This document shows, piece after piece, positions 18,557-26,172 of a DNA stretch of 64,000 nt. The stretch's first letter is position 1. The number at the start of each line of letters is the position of its first letter. The notes beneath the pieces are model-generated. The model was not told where the DNA came from. It saw only the letters and a list, made by a program, of their open reading frames with translations, and ran no database searches. A program made the translations under genes and the position numbers. This DNA is from RPQJ01 sp044226195. Its GTDB lineage: Bacteria; Pseudomonadota; Gammaproteobacteria; Steroidobacterales; Steroidobacteraceae. The stretch covers positions 1-64,000 of the forward strand of contig JBGAHO010000015.1 in the NCBI GenBank assembly GCA_044226195.1. The letters run 5' to 3'.

Positions 18557-18660
18557 GGGACATTCCTCTTTTTCGAAAATAGGGGACATTCCTCTTTTTC
18601 GGAGAGGGCGGTGCCCTCAGCGAAAAAGAGGAATGTCCCCTATTTCCCTGTCCCCTACTT
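18551..18660. repeat. GGGGACA-type extragenic palindrome (REP-like element)
   Basis: A 25-base unit (starting AAATAGGGGACATTCC, ending in a T-rich CTTTTTCG) occurs twice directly at 18551-18575 and 18577-18601. It recurs inverted and perfect at 18621-18645. The second and third copies form a 25-bp stem whose loop holds a further 6-bp hairpin (18604-18609 with 18613-18618). A shorter variant, again inverted, lies at 18646-18660. The GGGGACA core resembles repeats associated with RAYT-type REP transposases, but no such gene is in the window. The hairpin may also terminate transcription from both convergent genes. Confidence 0.85.
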
Positions 18661-19857
18661 ATCGGGGGCGGGGTTGCCCTGCAGGCGATCGTCGCACCAC
18701 GCGAGGATTTCCTGCCGCGCCGCGGCGATCACCGAGCGGTGATCCTCGTTCGCGTACCAGCTCAGCTTGAGCACGTCGCCGAGTTGGCGTGCGCGCGGCA
18801 CGAACTCCTTGGTGCCCGCGGGCGGCGCCATGCCGTCCGCCTCGCCATGCACGATCAGGATCGGCGCCATTGAGCGTCGCTGCGCCGGCACGTTGCGGGC
18901 CAGCGCGGCCTGCATCGCCGGGTTCCACTCGCCGACGAAGAACGGCCCGGGGTACTTGAGCGACTCGCGGAACACGCCGGTAATGCTCACCTCGCCCGCG
19001 ACGTCGATCAGCTTGCGACCGGACTCGGTGAACTCCGTCAGCGGCACGCCGTAGGCCGCTGCATAGCCGCGCGCCAGCACGTACGCGTGCGGAATGTTCA
19101 TGTAGTGCACGCCGGCCGTCGTGCCCGGCGCGATCGCGACCACGCCGTCGAGCAGCAGGTCCGGCGCATACGAACGCTGCTCCTCGCCGATGAACAGCGC
19201 GGCGTGCCCACCCTGCGACCAGCCGAAGGCGAGCACGTCACGCCCTGCACGCGCGCTCGCGAACTGGCGCGCTGCCCGCACGAGGTCGAGCCCGTTGCGC
19301 GCCGCGGTGCTGCCCACCATGTACTGGTGCACGCCCGGCCCGCCGAGTCCGTAGTAGTCGGTCGCGACCACGACGTAGCCGCGCGCGAGCCAGTCGGTGA
19401 GGTACGGCACGCCATAGTCGATCGGCGCAGTGGCCGAGCGCTGCACGAAGTCCTGCGCCGGTCGGGGTGCGAGCGACGGCGCCGCCACGCGCGCACCGCC
19501 GGTCGTGCCGTGCAGCCACAGCAGCACCGGATGCGGCCGGTCGAGCGTATCGAGCGGCGCGACGATCAACCCCGTCACCGGCACGCGCCGGCCATCCCAG
19601 GTGGTCGACACGTACATCACGCGCCACGCCATCGCGCCGTCCGGCGCCGGCACCGTCTCGGTCTTGAGCAGCGTGCCCGGCGCCTTGTGCGCCACGTTCA
19701 CGTCGACCTCATAGAACGGCGTGAGTTCGAAGTCCGGCACCGCGGGCGCGGACGGATCGAAGCCCTGCAGCGCGTGGGCCTGGCTGAAGACGAAGCTCGC
19801 GGCCAGCAGCAGCGTGGCCAGGGGGCGTGAGCAAGACAGTCGGTGGCGGTCGATCAA
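18655..19857 (-). CDS. Secreted alpha/beta hydrolase, secretory-lipase-like
   Basis: A 400-residue exported hydrolase. A signal peptide (SRPLATLLLAASFVFSQAHA) precedes an alpha/beta-hydrolase domain with oxyanion-loop LLWLHGTTGG, nucleophile elbow G-W-S-Q-G-G in LAFGWSQGGHAALF, acid candidate D in IVHGEADGMAPP and His in NEDHRSVI. The overall pattern is close to fungal/bacterial secretory lipases (LIP family). I chose TTG 19857 because it overlaps the upstream stop as TTGA and directly precedes the signal peptide; no ATG or GTG fits. Its stop codon belongs to the adjacent repeat. Confidence 0.8.
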   Translation of the reverse strand: MIDRHRLSCSRPLATLLLAASFVFSQAHALQGFDPSAPAVPDFELTPFYEVDVNVAHKAPGTLLKTETVPAPDGAMAWRVMYVSTTWDGRRVPVTGLIVAPLDTLDRPHPVLLWLHGTTGGARVAAPSLAPRPAQDFVQRSATAPIDYGVPYLTDWLARGYVVVATDYYGLGGPGVHQYMVGSTAARNGLDLVRAARQFASARAGRDVLAFGWSQGGHAALFIGEEQRSYAPDLLLDGVVAIAPGTTAGVHYMNIPHAYVLARGYAAAYGVPLTEFTESGRKLIDVAGEVSITGVFRESLKYPGPFFVGEWNPAMQAALARNVPAQRRSMAPILIVHGEADGMAPPAGTKEFVPRARQLGDVLKLSWYANEDHRSVIAAARQEILAWCDDRLQGNPAPDK

Positions 19858-20933
19858 GTCATGTGTACCGGCAAGCGTCGCGCCCCCCAGGTGCCCGGCC
19901 GCTCGCCGAAGACACCCGGCACGGCCGCGCCGCAGTCGAGGCAATGACCCGCGGCGTCGAGTCCCCACCGACCGATGCGATAGCCGTCTCGCTCGATCAG
20001 CAGCGACCCGCACTGCGGGCACCACGTGCTGCCACCCTGCGGGTCGCGCACGTTGCCAGTGTAGACATAGCGCAGGCCGTTCTCCATCGCGATGCGCCGC
20101 GCGCGCGTGAGCGTGGCCGGCGGCGTGGCCGCGTGATCGAGCATCTTCCAGTCTGGATGGAACGCGGTGAAGTGCAACGGCACGTCGGGTCCGAGCCGCT
20201 CGACGATCCAGCGCGTCATCGCGTCGAGCTCCGCGCTGGAATCGTTCTCGCCCGGGATGAGCAGCGTGGTGAGTTCGACCCACACGCCGGTCTCGTGCGT
20301 CAGGTACTCGAGCGTCTCGAGCACGGGCGCCAGTTCCGCGCCGCACACGTGTCGATAGAACCGCTCGCTGAAGGCCTTCAGGTCGACGTTCGCCGCGTCG
20401 ATGCACGCAAAGAACTCGGCGCGCGGCTCCGCGCAGATGTAGCCCGCGGTCACCGCGACCGTGCGCACGTCCTGCTCGTGGCAGGCCTGTGCGACGTCGA
20501 TCGCATATTCGAGGAACACCGTCGGGTCGTTATAGGTGAAAGCCACAGCGGCGCAGCCGAGACGCCGCGCGGTGTCGGCGATGTCTCGCGGCATTGCAGC
20601 ATCGGCGAGCGTGTCCATCTCGCGCGACTTGCTCATGTCCCAGTTCTGGCAGAACTTGCACGCGAGGTTGCAGCCCGCGGTACCGAAGGAGAGCACTGCA
20701 TTTCCCGGCAGAAAGTGATTCAGCGGTTTCTTCTCGAGCGGGTCGATGCAGAAGCCGCTCGAACGACCGTAGGTATAAAGCTCTACGCCGCTGCGGTCGC
20801 GCCCGCGCACGAAACAGAGTCCACGCTGGCCCGCGTGCAGCTTGCAGCGACGCGGACACACGTCGCACTGCACGCGATCGTTTTCGATTCGCGACCAGTA
20901 GCGCGTCGGCAGTGCGGTGAAGTCGGTATTCAT
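19854..20933 (-). CDS. amrS: AmmeMemoRadiSam system radical SAM enzyme
   Basis: A 359-residue radical SAM protein. The cluster-binding motif is C-N-L-A-C-K-F-C (CX3CX2C) in SFGTAGCNLACKFCQNW. An N-terminal CDVCPRRCKLHAGQRGLC segment and a C-terminal CPQCG...CLDCG pair supply further cysteines, probably binding metal. This architecture matches the 'AmrS' component that co-occurs with Memo and AMMECR1 proteins; the reaction is unknown. I chose ATG 20933, which has a GAGGTG box, over an in-frame ATG at 20984. It is divergent from the Memo gene (83 bases) and overlaps the lipase gene by 4 bases. Confidence 0.92.
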   Translation of the reverse strand: MNTDFTALPTRYWSRIENDRVQCDVCPRRCKLHAGQRGLCFVRGRDRSGVELYTYGRSSGFCIDPLEKKPLNHFLPGNAVLSFGTAGCNLACKFCQNWDMSKSREMDTLADAAMPRDIADTARRLGCAAVAFTYNDPTVFLEYAIDVAQACHEQDVRTVAVTAGYICAEPRAEFFACIDAANVDLKAFSERFYRHVCGAELAPVLETLEYLTHETGVWVELTTLLIPGENDSSAELDAMTRWIVERLGPDVPLHFTAFHPDWKMLDHAATPPATLTRARRIAMENGLRYVYTGNVRDPQGGSTWCPQCGSLLIERDGYRIGRWGLDAAGHCLDCGAAVPGVFGERPGTWGARRLPVHMT

Positions 20934-21016
20934 ACGCTTGGCACCTCGCGGCAGCGGGCGGAGAGTGCACGCAAGTCGCGTCATGGATGCGACGTGATTT
21001 TCAGGACGGCACTGTC

Positions 21017-21835
21017 ATGTTGAGTCCGGTACCGACGAAGTCAAGAGTGCGAGTCCCCGCCGTCGCCGGGCTCTTCTACCCGAAGGATGCCGACGGACTG
21101 CGCAGCGCGCTGCGCGCACTGCTGGCCGCACCGCCGCACGTCACCGCGACGACGACGGCACCGAAGGCGCTGGTCGTGCCGCACGCGGGCTACGCGTACT
21201 CCGGGTCGGTGGCGGCCGCCGCGTATCGCCGCCTCGAGGGCGTCGCCGGCGCGATCCGCCACGTCGTGCTGATCGGGCCGAGCCACCGCGTGCGCATGCG
21301 CGGCCTCGCGATGCCCACCGCCGATTTCCTTGCGACTCCGTGTGGTGAAGTCCCCGTCGACGACGCCGGCCGCCGCCATCTGCGCGAGTGCGGCCTGGCC
21401 GGCGTCTCGGACGCACCGCACGCGATCGAGCACTCGCTCGAGGTGCAGCTGCCGTTCCTGCAGGCCGTGCTCACGGACTTCGACGTGCTGCCGATCGCGA
21501 TCGGGCAGGTACCCGGCGGACTCGTCGCGCGCGCGCTCGAAGCGGTCTGGGGCGGTCGCGACACGCTGATCGTCGTCAGCTCCGACCTCAGCCACTACCA
21601 CACGCAGTCCGAAGCGCAGCAGCTCGACGACCTCACCACGCGCTCGATCCTCGCGCGGCGCAGCGACCTCTCCGACGAGCAGGCGTGCGGCGCCGAGGGC
21701 ATCAACGGGCTGCTCGAGGTGGCGCGCTCCAAGGGCCTGAAGGTCGAGCTGATCGACCAGCGCACGTCGGCGGACACCGCGGGCGACGCATCGCGAGTCG
21801 TCGGCTATGGCAGCTACGCCCTGTTCGAGAGTTGA
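21017..21835 (+). CDS. amrB: AmmeMemoRadiSam system protein B (Memo-like dioxygenase family)
   Basis: A 272-residue Memo-family protein, related to class III extradiol dioxygenases. Conserved His/Asp/Glu positions appear in VVPHAGYAYSG, LIGPSHRVRMRG, AIEHSLEVQLPFLQ and VVSSDLSHYH, the set thought to bind a metal. The C-terminal GYGSYALFE fits the family. ATG 21017 follows AGGACGG. The AMMECR1 gene downstream overlaps its 3' end by 29 bases, so B and A are one transcript, divergent from the radical SAM partner. The process carried out by the trio is not known. Confidence 0.92.
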   Translation: MLSPVPTKSRVRVPAVAGLFYPKDADGLRSALRALLAAPPHVTATTTAPKALVVPHAGYAYSGSVAAAAYRRLEGVAGAIRHVVLIGPSHRVRMRGLAMPTADFLATPCGEVPVDDAGRRHLRECGLAGVSDAPHAIEHSLEVQLPFLQAVLTDFDVLPIAIGQVPGGLVARALEAVWGGRDTLIVVSSDLSHYHTQSEAQQLDDLTTRSILARRSDLSDEQACGAEGINGLLEVARSKGLKVELIDQRTSADTAGDASRVVGYGSYALFES

Positions 21836-22421
21836 CGCGCGCCAGCGGACGACGCTGCTCGATCTCGCCGTCGACGCCATCGAGCGGCGACTGCAGGGCG
21901 AGTCGGCCGCGCATCCTCCCGATCTCGCCGATCTTCCCGCCGCCCTGGCCCTCGCCGGATCGAGCTTCGTCTCGCTGCAGACCGCGGGCGGCCTGCGCGG
22001 CTGCTGCGGCACGCTCGAGCCGTCCCGCGCGCTGGCCCACGACGTCTGGCGCAACGCGCAGGCGAGCGCCTTCGCCGATCCGCGCTTCCTGCCCCTCGCG
22101 CCGGACGAATGGCGCGAGGTGACCGAACTCGAGATCTCCGTGCTGTCGGACTTCGAGCGGCTGGACGTGCGGTCGGAGGCTGACCTGCTGCGCCAGCTCG
22201 AACCTGGCAGCGACGGTCTGGTGCTCGCGTGGCACGGGCGCCGCGCGACGTTCCTGCCGAAGGTCTGGGAACAGATTCCCGACGCCCGCGACTTCCTGCG
22301 CCGCCTGAAGGAAAAGGCCGGCTGGGAGCCGGGATTCTGGGCGCCGGACCTCGAGGCGCTGCGCTACCGCACCGAGTGCATGGCCCTCGCCCGCCCTGCG
22401 CGCCGCGACCGCGTCCACTAG
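21807..22421 (+). CDS. amrA: AmmeMemoRadiSam system protein A (AMMECR1 domain)
   Basis: A 204-residue AMMECR1-domain protein. The family signature L-R-G-C-C-G is present in AGGLRGCCGTLEPSRALAHDV, followed by AFADPRFLPLAPDEW, ELEISVLSDFERL and GRRATFLPKVWEQIPDARDFL. Function is unknown even for the human homologue. ATG 21807 lies within the Memo gene. A later start would cut into the first helix (LLDLAVDAIERRL), so the overlap is probably real. A strong hairpin follows 19 bases after the stop. Confidence 0.9.
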   Translation: MAATPCSRVDARQRTTLLDLAVDAIERRLQGESAAHPPDLADLPAALALAGSSFVSLQTAGGLRGCCGTLEPSRALAHDVWRNAQASAFADPRFLPLAPDEWREVTELEISVLSDFERLDVRSEADLLRQLEPGSDGLVLAWHGRRATFLPKVWEQIPDARDFLRRLKEKAGWEPGFWAPDLEALRYRTECMALARPARRDRVH

Positions 22422-22440
22422 CACGCGAATCCGCTCCCGA

Positions 22441-22460
22441 CGGGCCGGCGAACCGGCCCG
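22441..22460 (+). terminator. GC-rich hairpin between amrA and the DUF1475-like gene
   Basis: CGGGCCGG and CCGGCCCG (8 bp, all G-C) enclose a CGAA loop. The structure ends one base before the ATG of the next gene, so it covers the ribosome-binding region. It could end the amrA transcript or hide the start of the following gene. There is no T-run. Confidence 0.4.
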
Positions 22461-22461
22461 C

Positions 22462-22815
22462 ATGACCTCCCGCCATGCCCTGGGCCTGCTGTTCGGCACC
22501 ATCCTGCTCGTGATGCTCGGCGTCACGAGCTGGGCCAGCACCGTGCAACCGATCTGGGCGTGGCAGGGTATCGCCGCTGCCAACCCGGACCGCGCCTGGA
22601 CGATCGCCACGCTGGCCGATGCCTACTGCGGGTTCCTCACGTTCTATGCTTGGGTGTTCTATCGCGAGCGCGGCTCGCTCGCCCGCGTCGCGTGGCTGGT
22701 CGGCGTGCTGGCGCTCGGCAACATCGCCATGGCCTGTTACGTCCTGCTGCAGCTCGTGCGGCTGCCCGCCGGCGCGCCGCTCCATCACCTGCTGCTCCGC
22801 CCGGCGGACCGCTGA
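22462..22815 (+). CDS. Small membrane protein, DUF1475-like
   Basis: A 117-residue protein with three helices: the first (LGLLFGTILLVMLGVTSWAS) is followed by the aromatic VQPIWAWQGIAAANPDRAWT, then ADAYCGFLTFYAWVFYRE and VGVLALGNIAMACYVLLQLV. The spacing and these motifs match what I know as DUF1475, usually encoded next to cyclopropane-fatty-acid-synthase-like genes, as here (14-base gap). It is probably part of a membrane-lipid modification unit, though no direct role is shown. Confidence 0.65.
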   Translation: MTSRHALGLLFGTILLVMLGVTSWASTVQPIWAWQGIAAANPDRAWTIATLADAYCGFLTFYAWVFYRERGSLARVAWLVGVLALGNIAMACYVLLQLVRLPAGAPLHHLLLRPADR

Positions 22816-22829
22816 CCCGAGGATCCTCC

Positions 22830-23927
22830 ATGTCCGCCACGCTCGACCCGGCCTCCTCCGGCCTGCCCGCCGATCGGCCCGCGCCCGCGCCGTCGCTCGC
22901 CTTCCGCCTGCTCGAGCGCGACCTGCTGCCGGACAGCGTGATCCGCTACGGCATCCGCCGCCTGCTGGCCCAGCGCCTGCGCGAGGAGGACAAGGGCGAC
23001 CCGGAGGCCCAGCAGGCGCACCTGATGCGGCTGGTGGAGACCTTGCGGCGCAGCCCGGTCGCCATCGCCACGCGCGAGGCCAACGAGCAGCACTACGAGC
23101 TGCCCTGCGACTTCTTCGTGCACGTGCTCGGGCGCAACCTCAAGTACTCGTCGTGCTACTTCGACCCGGGCGTCACCTCGCTCGATGCCGCCGAGGACCG
23201 CATGCTCGCGCTGACCTGCGAGCGCGCGCGGCTGTGCGACGGCGACCGCATCCTCGAGCTCGGCTGCGGCTGGGGCTCGCTCACGCTGTGGATGGCGCGG
23301 CATTACCCGGACGCGCGCATCACCGCGGTGTCGAACTCGCGCACGCAGAAGCAGTTCATCGACGCGCGCGCCGCCGAGCGCGGCCTCACCAACGTCGAGG
23401 TCGTCACCTGCGACGCCAACGTGCTCGATTTCCCGGACGGCCGCCGCTTCGATCGCGTCGTGTCCGTGGAGATGTTCGAGCACATGCGCAACTACGAGAC
23501 GCTGCTCGGGCGCATCGCGGGCTGGATGGCGCCGGACGCCACCCTGTTCGTGCACATCTTCACGCACACGCGCTACGCCTACCCGTTCGAGGTGCGCGAC
23601 GAGAGCGACTGGATGGCGCGCTACTTCTTCACCGGCGGCATCATGCCGAGCGACGACCTGCTGCACTACTTCCAGCGCGACGTGCGCCTCGCCGAGCACT
23701 GGCAGGTCCCGGGCACGCACTACCAGAAGACCTCGGAAGCCTGGCTGGCCAACATGGACCGGCGGCGGGCCGAGGTCTGGCCGATCCTCGAGCAGACCTA
23801 CGGCCCGGAGCAGGCCCGGCGCTGGTGGGTCTACTGGCGGGTCTTCTTCCTGTCCTGCGCGGAGCTGTTCGGCTACCGCGGCGGCCGGGAGTGGATCGTC
23901 TCGCACTACCTGTTCGAGCGCCGCTAG
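22830..23927 (+). CDS. Cyclopropane-fatty-acyl-phospholipid synthase family SAM methyltransferase
   Basis: A 365-residue class I methyltransferase of the CFA-synthase group. SAM-binding motif I is LELGCGWGSLTLWMA, preceded by the family's NEQHYELPCDFFVHVLG and KYSSCYF. Later motifs are SVEMFEHMRNY, VHIFTHTRYAYPF and the C-terminal WRVFFLSCAELFGY. The N terminus is shorter than in classical Cfa, so the true substrate may be another lipid or acyl chain. I chose ATG 22830, where homology begins. It is the last gene of the amrB-amrA-DUF1475 strand block. Confidence 0.88.
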   Translation: MSATLDPASSGLPADRPAPAPSLAFRLLERDLLPDSVIRYGIRRLLAQRLREEDKGDPEAQQAHLMRLVETLRRSPVAIATREANEQHYELPCDFFVHVLGRNLKYSSCYFDPGVTSLDAAEDRMLALTCERARLCDGDRILELGCGWGSLTLWMARHYPDARITAVSNSRTQKQFIDARAAERGLTNVEVVTCDANVLDFPDGRRFDRVVSVEMFEHMRNYETLLGRIAGWMAPDATLFVHIFTHTRYAYPFEVRDESDWMARYFFTGGIMPSDDLLHYFQRDVRLAEHWQVPGTHYQKTSEAWLANMDRRRAEVWPILEQTYGPEQARRWWVYWRVFFLSCAELFGYRGGREWIVSHYLFERR

Positions 23928-23953
23928 CCGCCGTTGCCAGCGCCGCCCGCCGC

Positions 23954-25486
23954 GTGTCACTGTTGCGCGGCGTGAGCCCCCTGCCCCAGCAACGCAGCCC
24001 CTGGAGACCGGCCCTGGCACGAGCTGCCTGGCTGGCTGCGGTCGTTGCGTGGCCCGCGCTCGCGACGGAGCCCGCGACGCCACCGCCGACGACGCCTCCA
24101 CCGGCTGCAACTGCGCCGGCGTCGCGCGTGGACCTGCAGGCCCGCTTCCGCCAGGCCTTCAACGACCAGCACTACGACGAGGCCGCCTCACTGGCCCAGG
24201 CCTACGTCGCGCTGACCGAAAAGGAAGTCGGCACGCAGGGCGAGGACCTGCAGATCGCCCTGATGAATCTCGCCACCGCGCAGTACCTGTCGGGTGACTA
24301 CACGGGGGCCGAGACCAGTTACCTGCGCGCAATCGAGCTGGCCGAGGCATCGGCCAGGCCGCGCATGGAGCGACTCGCGCGCGCCAACGCGGGACTCGCG
24401 GCCACCTACTACGCCGGCAAGCGCTACGACCTCGCCGTCGCGCGCTTCGACAAGGCGATCGCCTACAGCCGGCGCAGCGAAGGCCTGCTGAGCGAGGCCC
24501 AGCTGCCGCTGCTCGACAAGTTCGCGAACGCGCTCACGGAACTCGGCCGCTACGAGCAGGCGCTGCAGGTGCAGCAGTACACGCTGCGCATCGCGCAGCG
24601 CAAATACGGCGAGACGGACCCGCGCATCGTCCCGACGCTCGAGAAGATCGGCCGCTGGTACGCGAACGTCCGCGCCTACGACCAGTCGCAGGCCGTGCTG
24701 CGCCACGCCATCGGCCTGATCGAGAAGAGCGAAGGCGAGAACTCGCCGGGCCTCGTCAGCCCGCTGATGGCGCTCGCCGACTGCATGCGGCGCCAGTTGC
24801 TCGACCCCGCCGAGCTCGCGCGCGCCACTGCCGACACCGGCCCGGGCGCCTTCTACCAGGATCCGAACCAGCCGCCGCCGTTCTCGCCGTCGGCGGCGAT
24901 CTCCATCGGCCAGAAGTCGCTCGACCGGGCGGTCGCGATCGCGACCACGCGCCCGGACCCGTCGCCTGCGCAGATCGCCGACGTGCGCACGCAGTACGGC
25001 GACTGGTTCCAGACGCGCGCGCAGAGCGACAAGGCGATCGCACAGTACGTGGAAGCCTGGCAGGCCGGCCTGAAGGTGCCCTACCAGGGCCGGACGCTGG
25101 CCGAGGCCCTGTTCGAGAAGCCGGTGCTGATCAACTACACGCGCCCGAGTGGCTGGGACCGCTACTCGAACCGGCCCGCCGGTGAAGTGCTGCTGAAGGC
25201 CGTGCTGCTCGAATGCACGGTGGGCGCGGACGGCCACGCGAAGGACATCAAGGTGATCGACGACAGCGGCGATGCACGTCGCAGCGAGCTGGCGCAGAAG
25301 GCGCTCGCCACCGCGAGCTACCGGCCGCGCTTCGTGAACGGCCAGCCGGTCGACACGCCGCGCGTGTCGTTCACGCAGGTCTTCCAGGTGCTGGCCGAGA
25401 AGGAAGAAGCGCCCGCGCCGGCCGCCCCGAAGAGCGACACGCCGCCCGCACCAGCCGCCGCAACGCCGGCGCCGAAGTCGTCCTGA
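23954..25486 (+). CDS. Periplasmic TPR protein with TonB C-terminal-like domain
   Basis: About 510 residues: a signal sequence (ARAAWLAAVVAWPALA), a Pro/Thr-rich linker, then six or so TPR-like helix pairs from about 55 to 300 (for example NLATAQYLSGDYTGAETSYL, FANALTELGRYEQALQVQQY). The end resembles the TonB C-terminal fold (VLLECTVGADGHAKDIKVID, then YRPRFVNGQPVDTPRVSF), with a low-complexity Pro/Ala tail. It has no N-terminal membrane anchor of true TonB type. No ATG fits; GTG 23954 is chosen, with GTG 23972 an alternative. It is convergent with, and adjacent to, the ExbB/vWA gene block. Confidence 0.72.
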   Translation: MSLLRGVSPLPQQRSPWRPALARAAWLAAVVAWPALATEPATPPPTTPPPAATAPASRVDLQARFRQAFNDQHYDEAASLAQAYVALTEKEVGTQGEDLQIALMNLATAQYLSGDYTGAETSYLRAIELAEASARPRMERLARANAGLAATYYAGKRYDLAVARFDKAIAYSRRSEGLLSEAQLPLLDKFANALTELGRYEQALQVQQYTLRIAQRKYGETDPRIVPTLEKIGRWYANVRAYDQSQAVLRHAIGLIEKSEGENSPGLVSPLMALADCMRRQLLDPAELARATADTGPGAFYQDPNQPPPFSPSAAISIGQKSLDRAVAIATTRPDPSPAQIADVRTQYGDWFQTRAQSDKAIAQYVEAWQAGLKVPYQGRTLAEALFEKPVLINYTRPSGWDRYSNRPAGEVLLKAVLLECTVGADGHAKDIKVIDDSGDARRSELAQKALATASYRPRFVNGQPVDTPRVSFTQVFQVLAEKEEAPAPAAPKSDTPPAPAAATPAPKSS

Positions 25487-25489
25487 CCG

Positions 25490-26152
25490 TCAGGGACTCG
25501 GCGGCGGCGCGACTTCGGTCGCGACCGGCGCGCTCAGCTGCGGCAGCAGCCCGCGCGCGATGGCCTGGTCCCGGAACTCCGCGACGAGTTTCGCCGCCGC
25601 ATCGCGCATCGCCGCGGCCGTCGCGGCCTTGAGCGCGTCGTCACCCGAACCCGGCATCGAGCTGCCTGGCCGCGACCCGTAGCCGGTGAACGTCCAGCTG
25701 TCGGTCAGCTGGCCCGTCGGCGAGTACAGCCGCACCGTGTACTTGAGACTCGCCGCATACGCGCCCGAGCCGGTTTCGCCCGGCGTGACGAAGGCATAGT
25801 CCTCGAGCACCGGCTCCAGCACGCCGCGGATCGCCGGATCGGCCGTCGCCGCCGCAGCGGGCGCGTCCACCAGCACGACCCGCGTGAACATCGCCTGCAT
25901 CATGCGCAGGAAACCGTCGCTCTGCGCCTTGCCGAGGCGGATCGAATACGTCGCGCCGCTGCGCTTCTCCGCGTAGACCTTGTCGCGGAACTCCGCCGGC
26001 AGGTGCACGGCCACGACCACGGGGATGCGGTCGATCAGCGGCGGCGGGATGTTGTCGGAGGCTGCCTCGAACTGCGTCGGCGCACAGGCCGACAGCAGCG
26101 CGGCGGCGGCGAGGCTGGCGAAGAGGCGGCGGCGGACGGTCATGGGGGTCAT
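25490..26152 (-). CDS. Lipoprotein of unknown function
   Basis: A 220-residue lipoprotein: RRRLFASLAAAALLSAC gives a clear lipobox (L-L-S-A-C). The mature part has a VVVAVHLPAEFRDKVYAE strand, a conserved-looking Y-S-I-R-L-G-K-A-Q segment, FTRVVLVD, then a beta-rich VLEDYAFVTPGETGSG and SWTFTGYGSRPG. This arrangement fits lipoproteins with an ABC-type or TolB-like small alpha/beta domain. It is the last gene of the leftward block, 20 bases after the vWA gene. A second ATG at 26143 is possible. Confidence 0.7.
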   Translation of the reverse strand: MTPMTVRRRLFASLAAAALLSACAPTQFEAASDNIPPPLIDRIPVVVAVHLPAEFRDKVYAEKRSGATYSIRLGKAQSDGFLRMMQAMFTRVVLVDAPAAAATADPAIRGVLEPVLEDYAFVTPGETGSGAYAASLKYTVRLYSPTGQLTDSWTFTGYGSRPGSSMPGSGDDALKAATAAAMRDAAAKLVAEFRDQAIARGLLPQLSAPVATEVAPPPSP

Positions 26153-26172
26153 CTTCGCACGGCTCCCGGGGC

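Noticed and set aside
18551..18660. CRISPR array or insertion-sequence end
   Set aside because: Only two direct copies, separated by one base, plus inverted ones are present. There are no unique spacers, no transposase and no target duplication.
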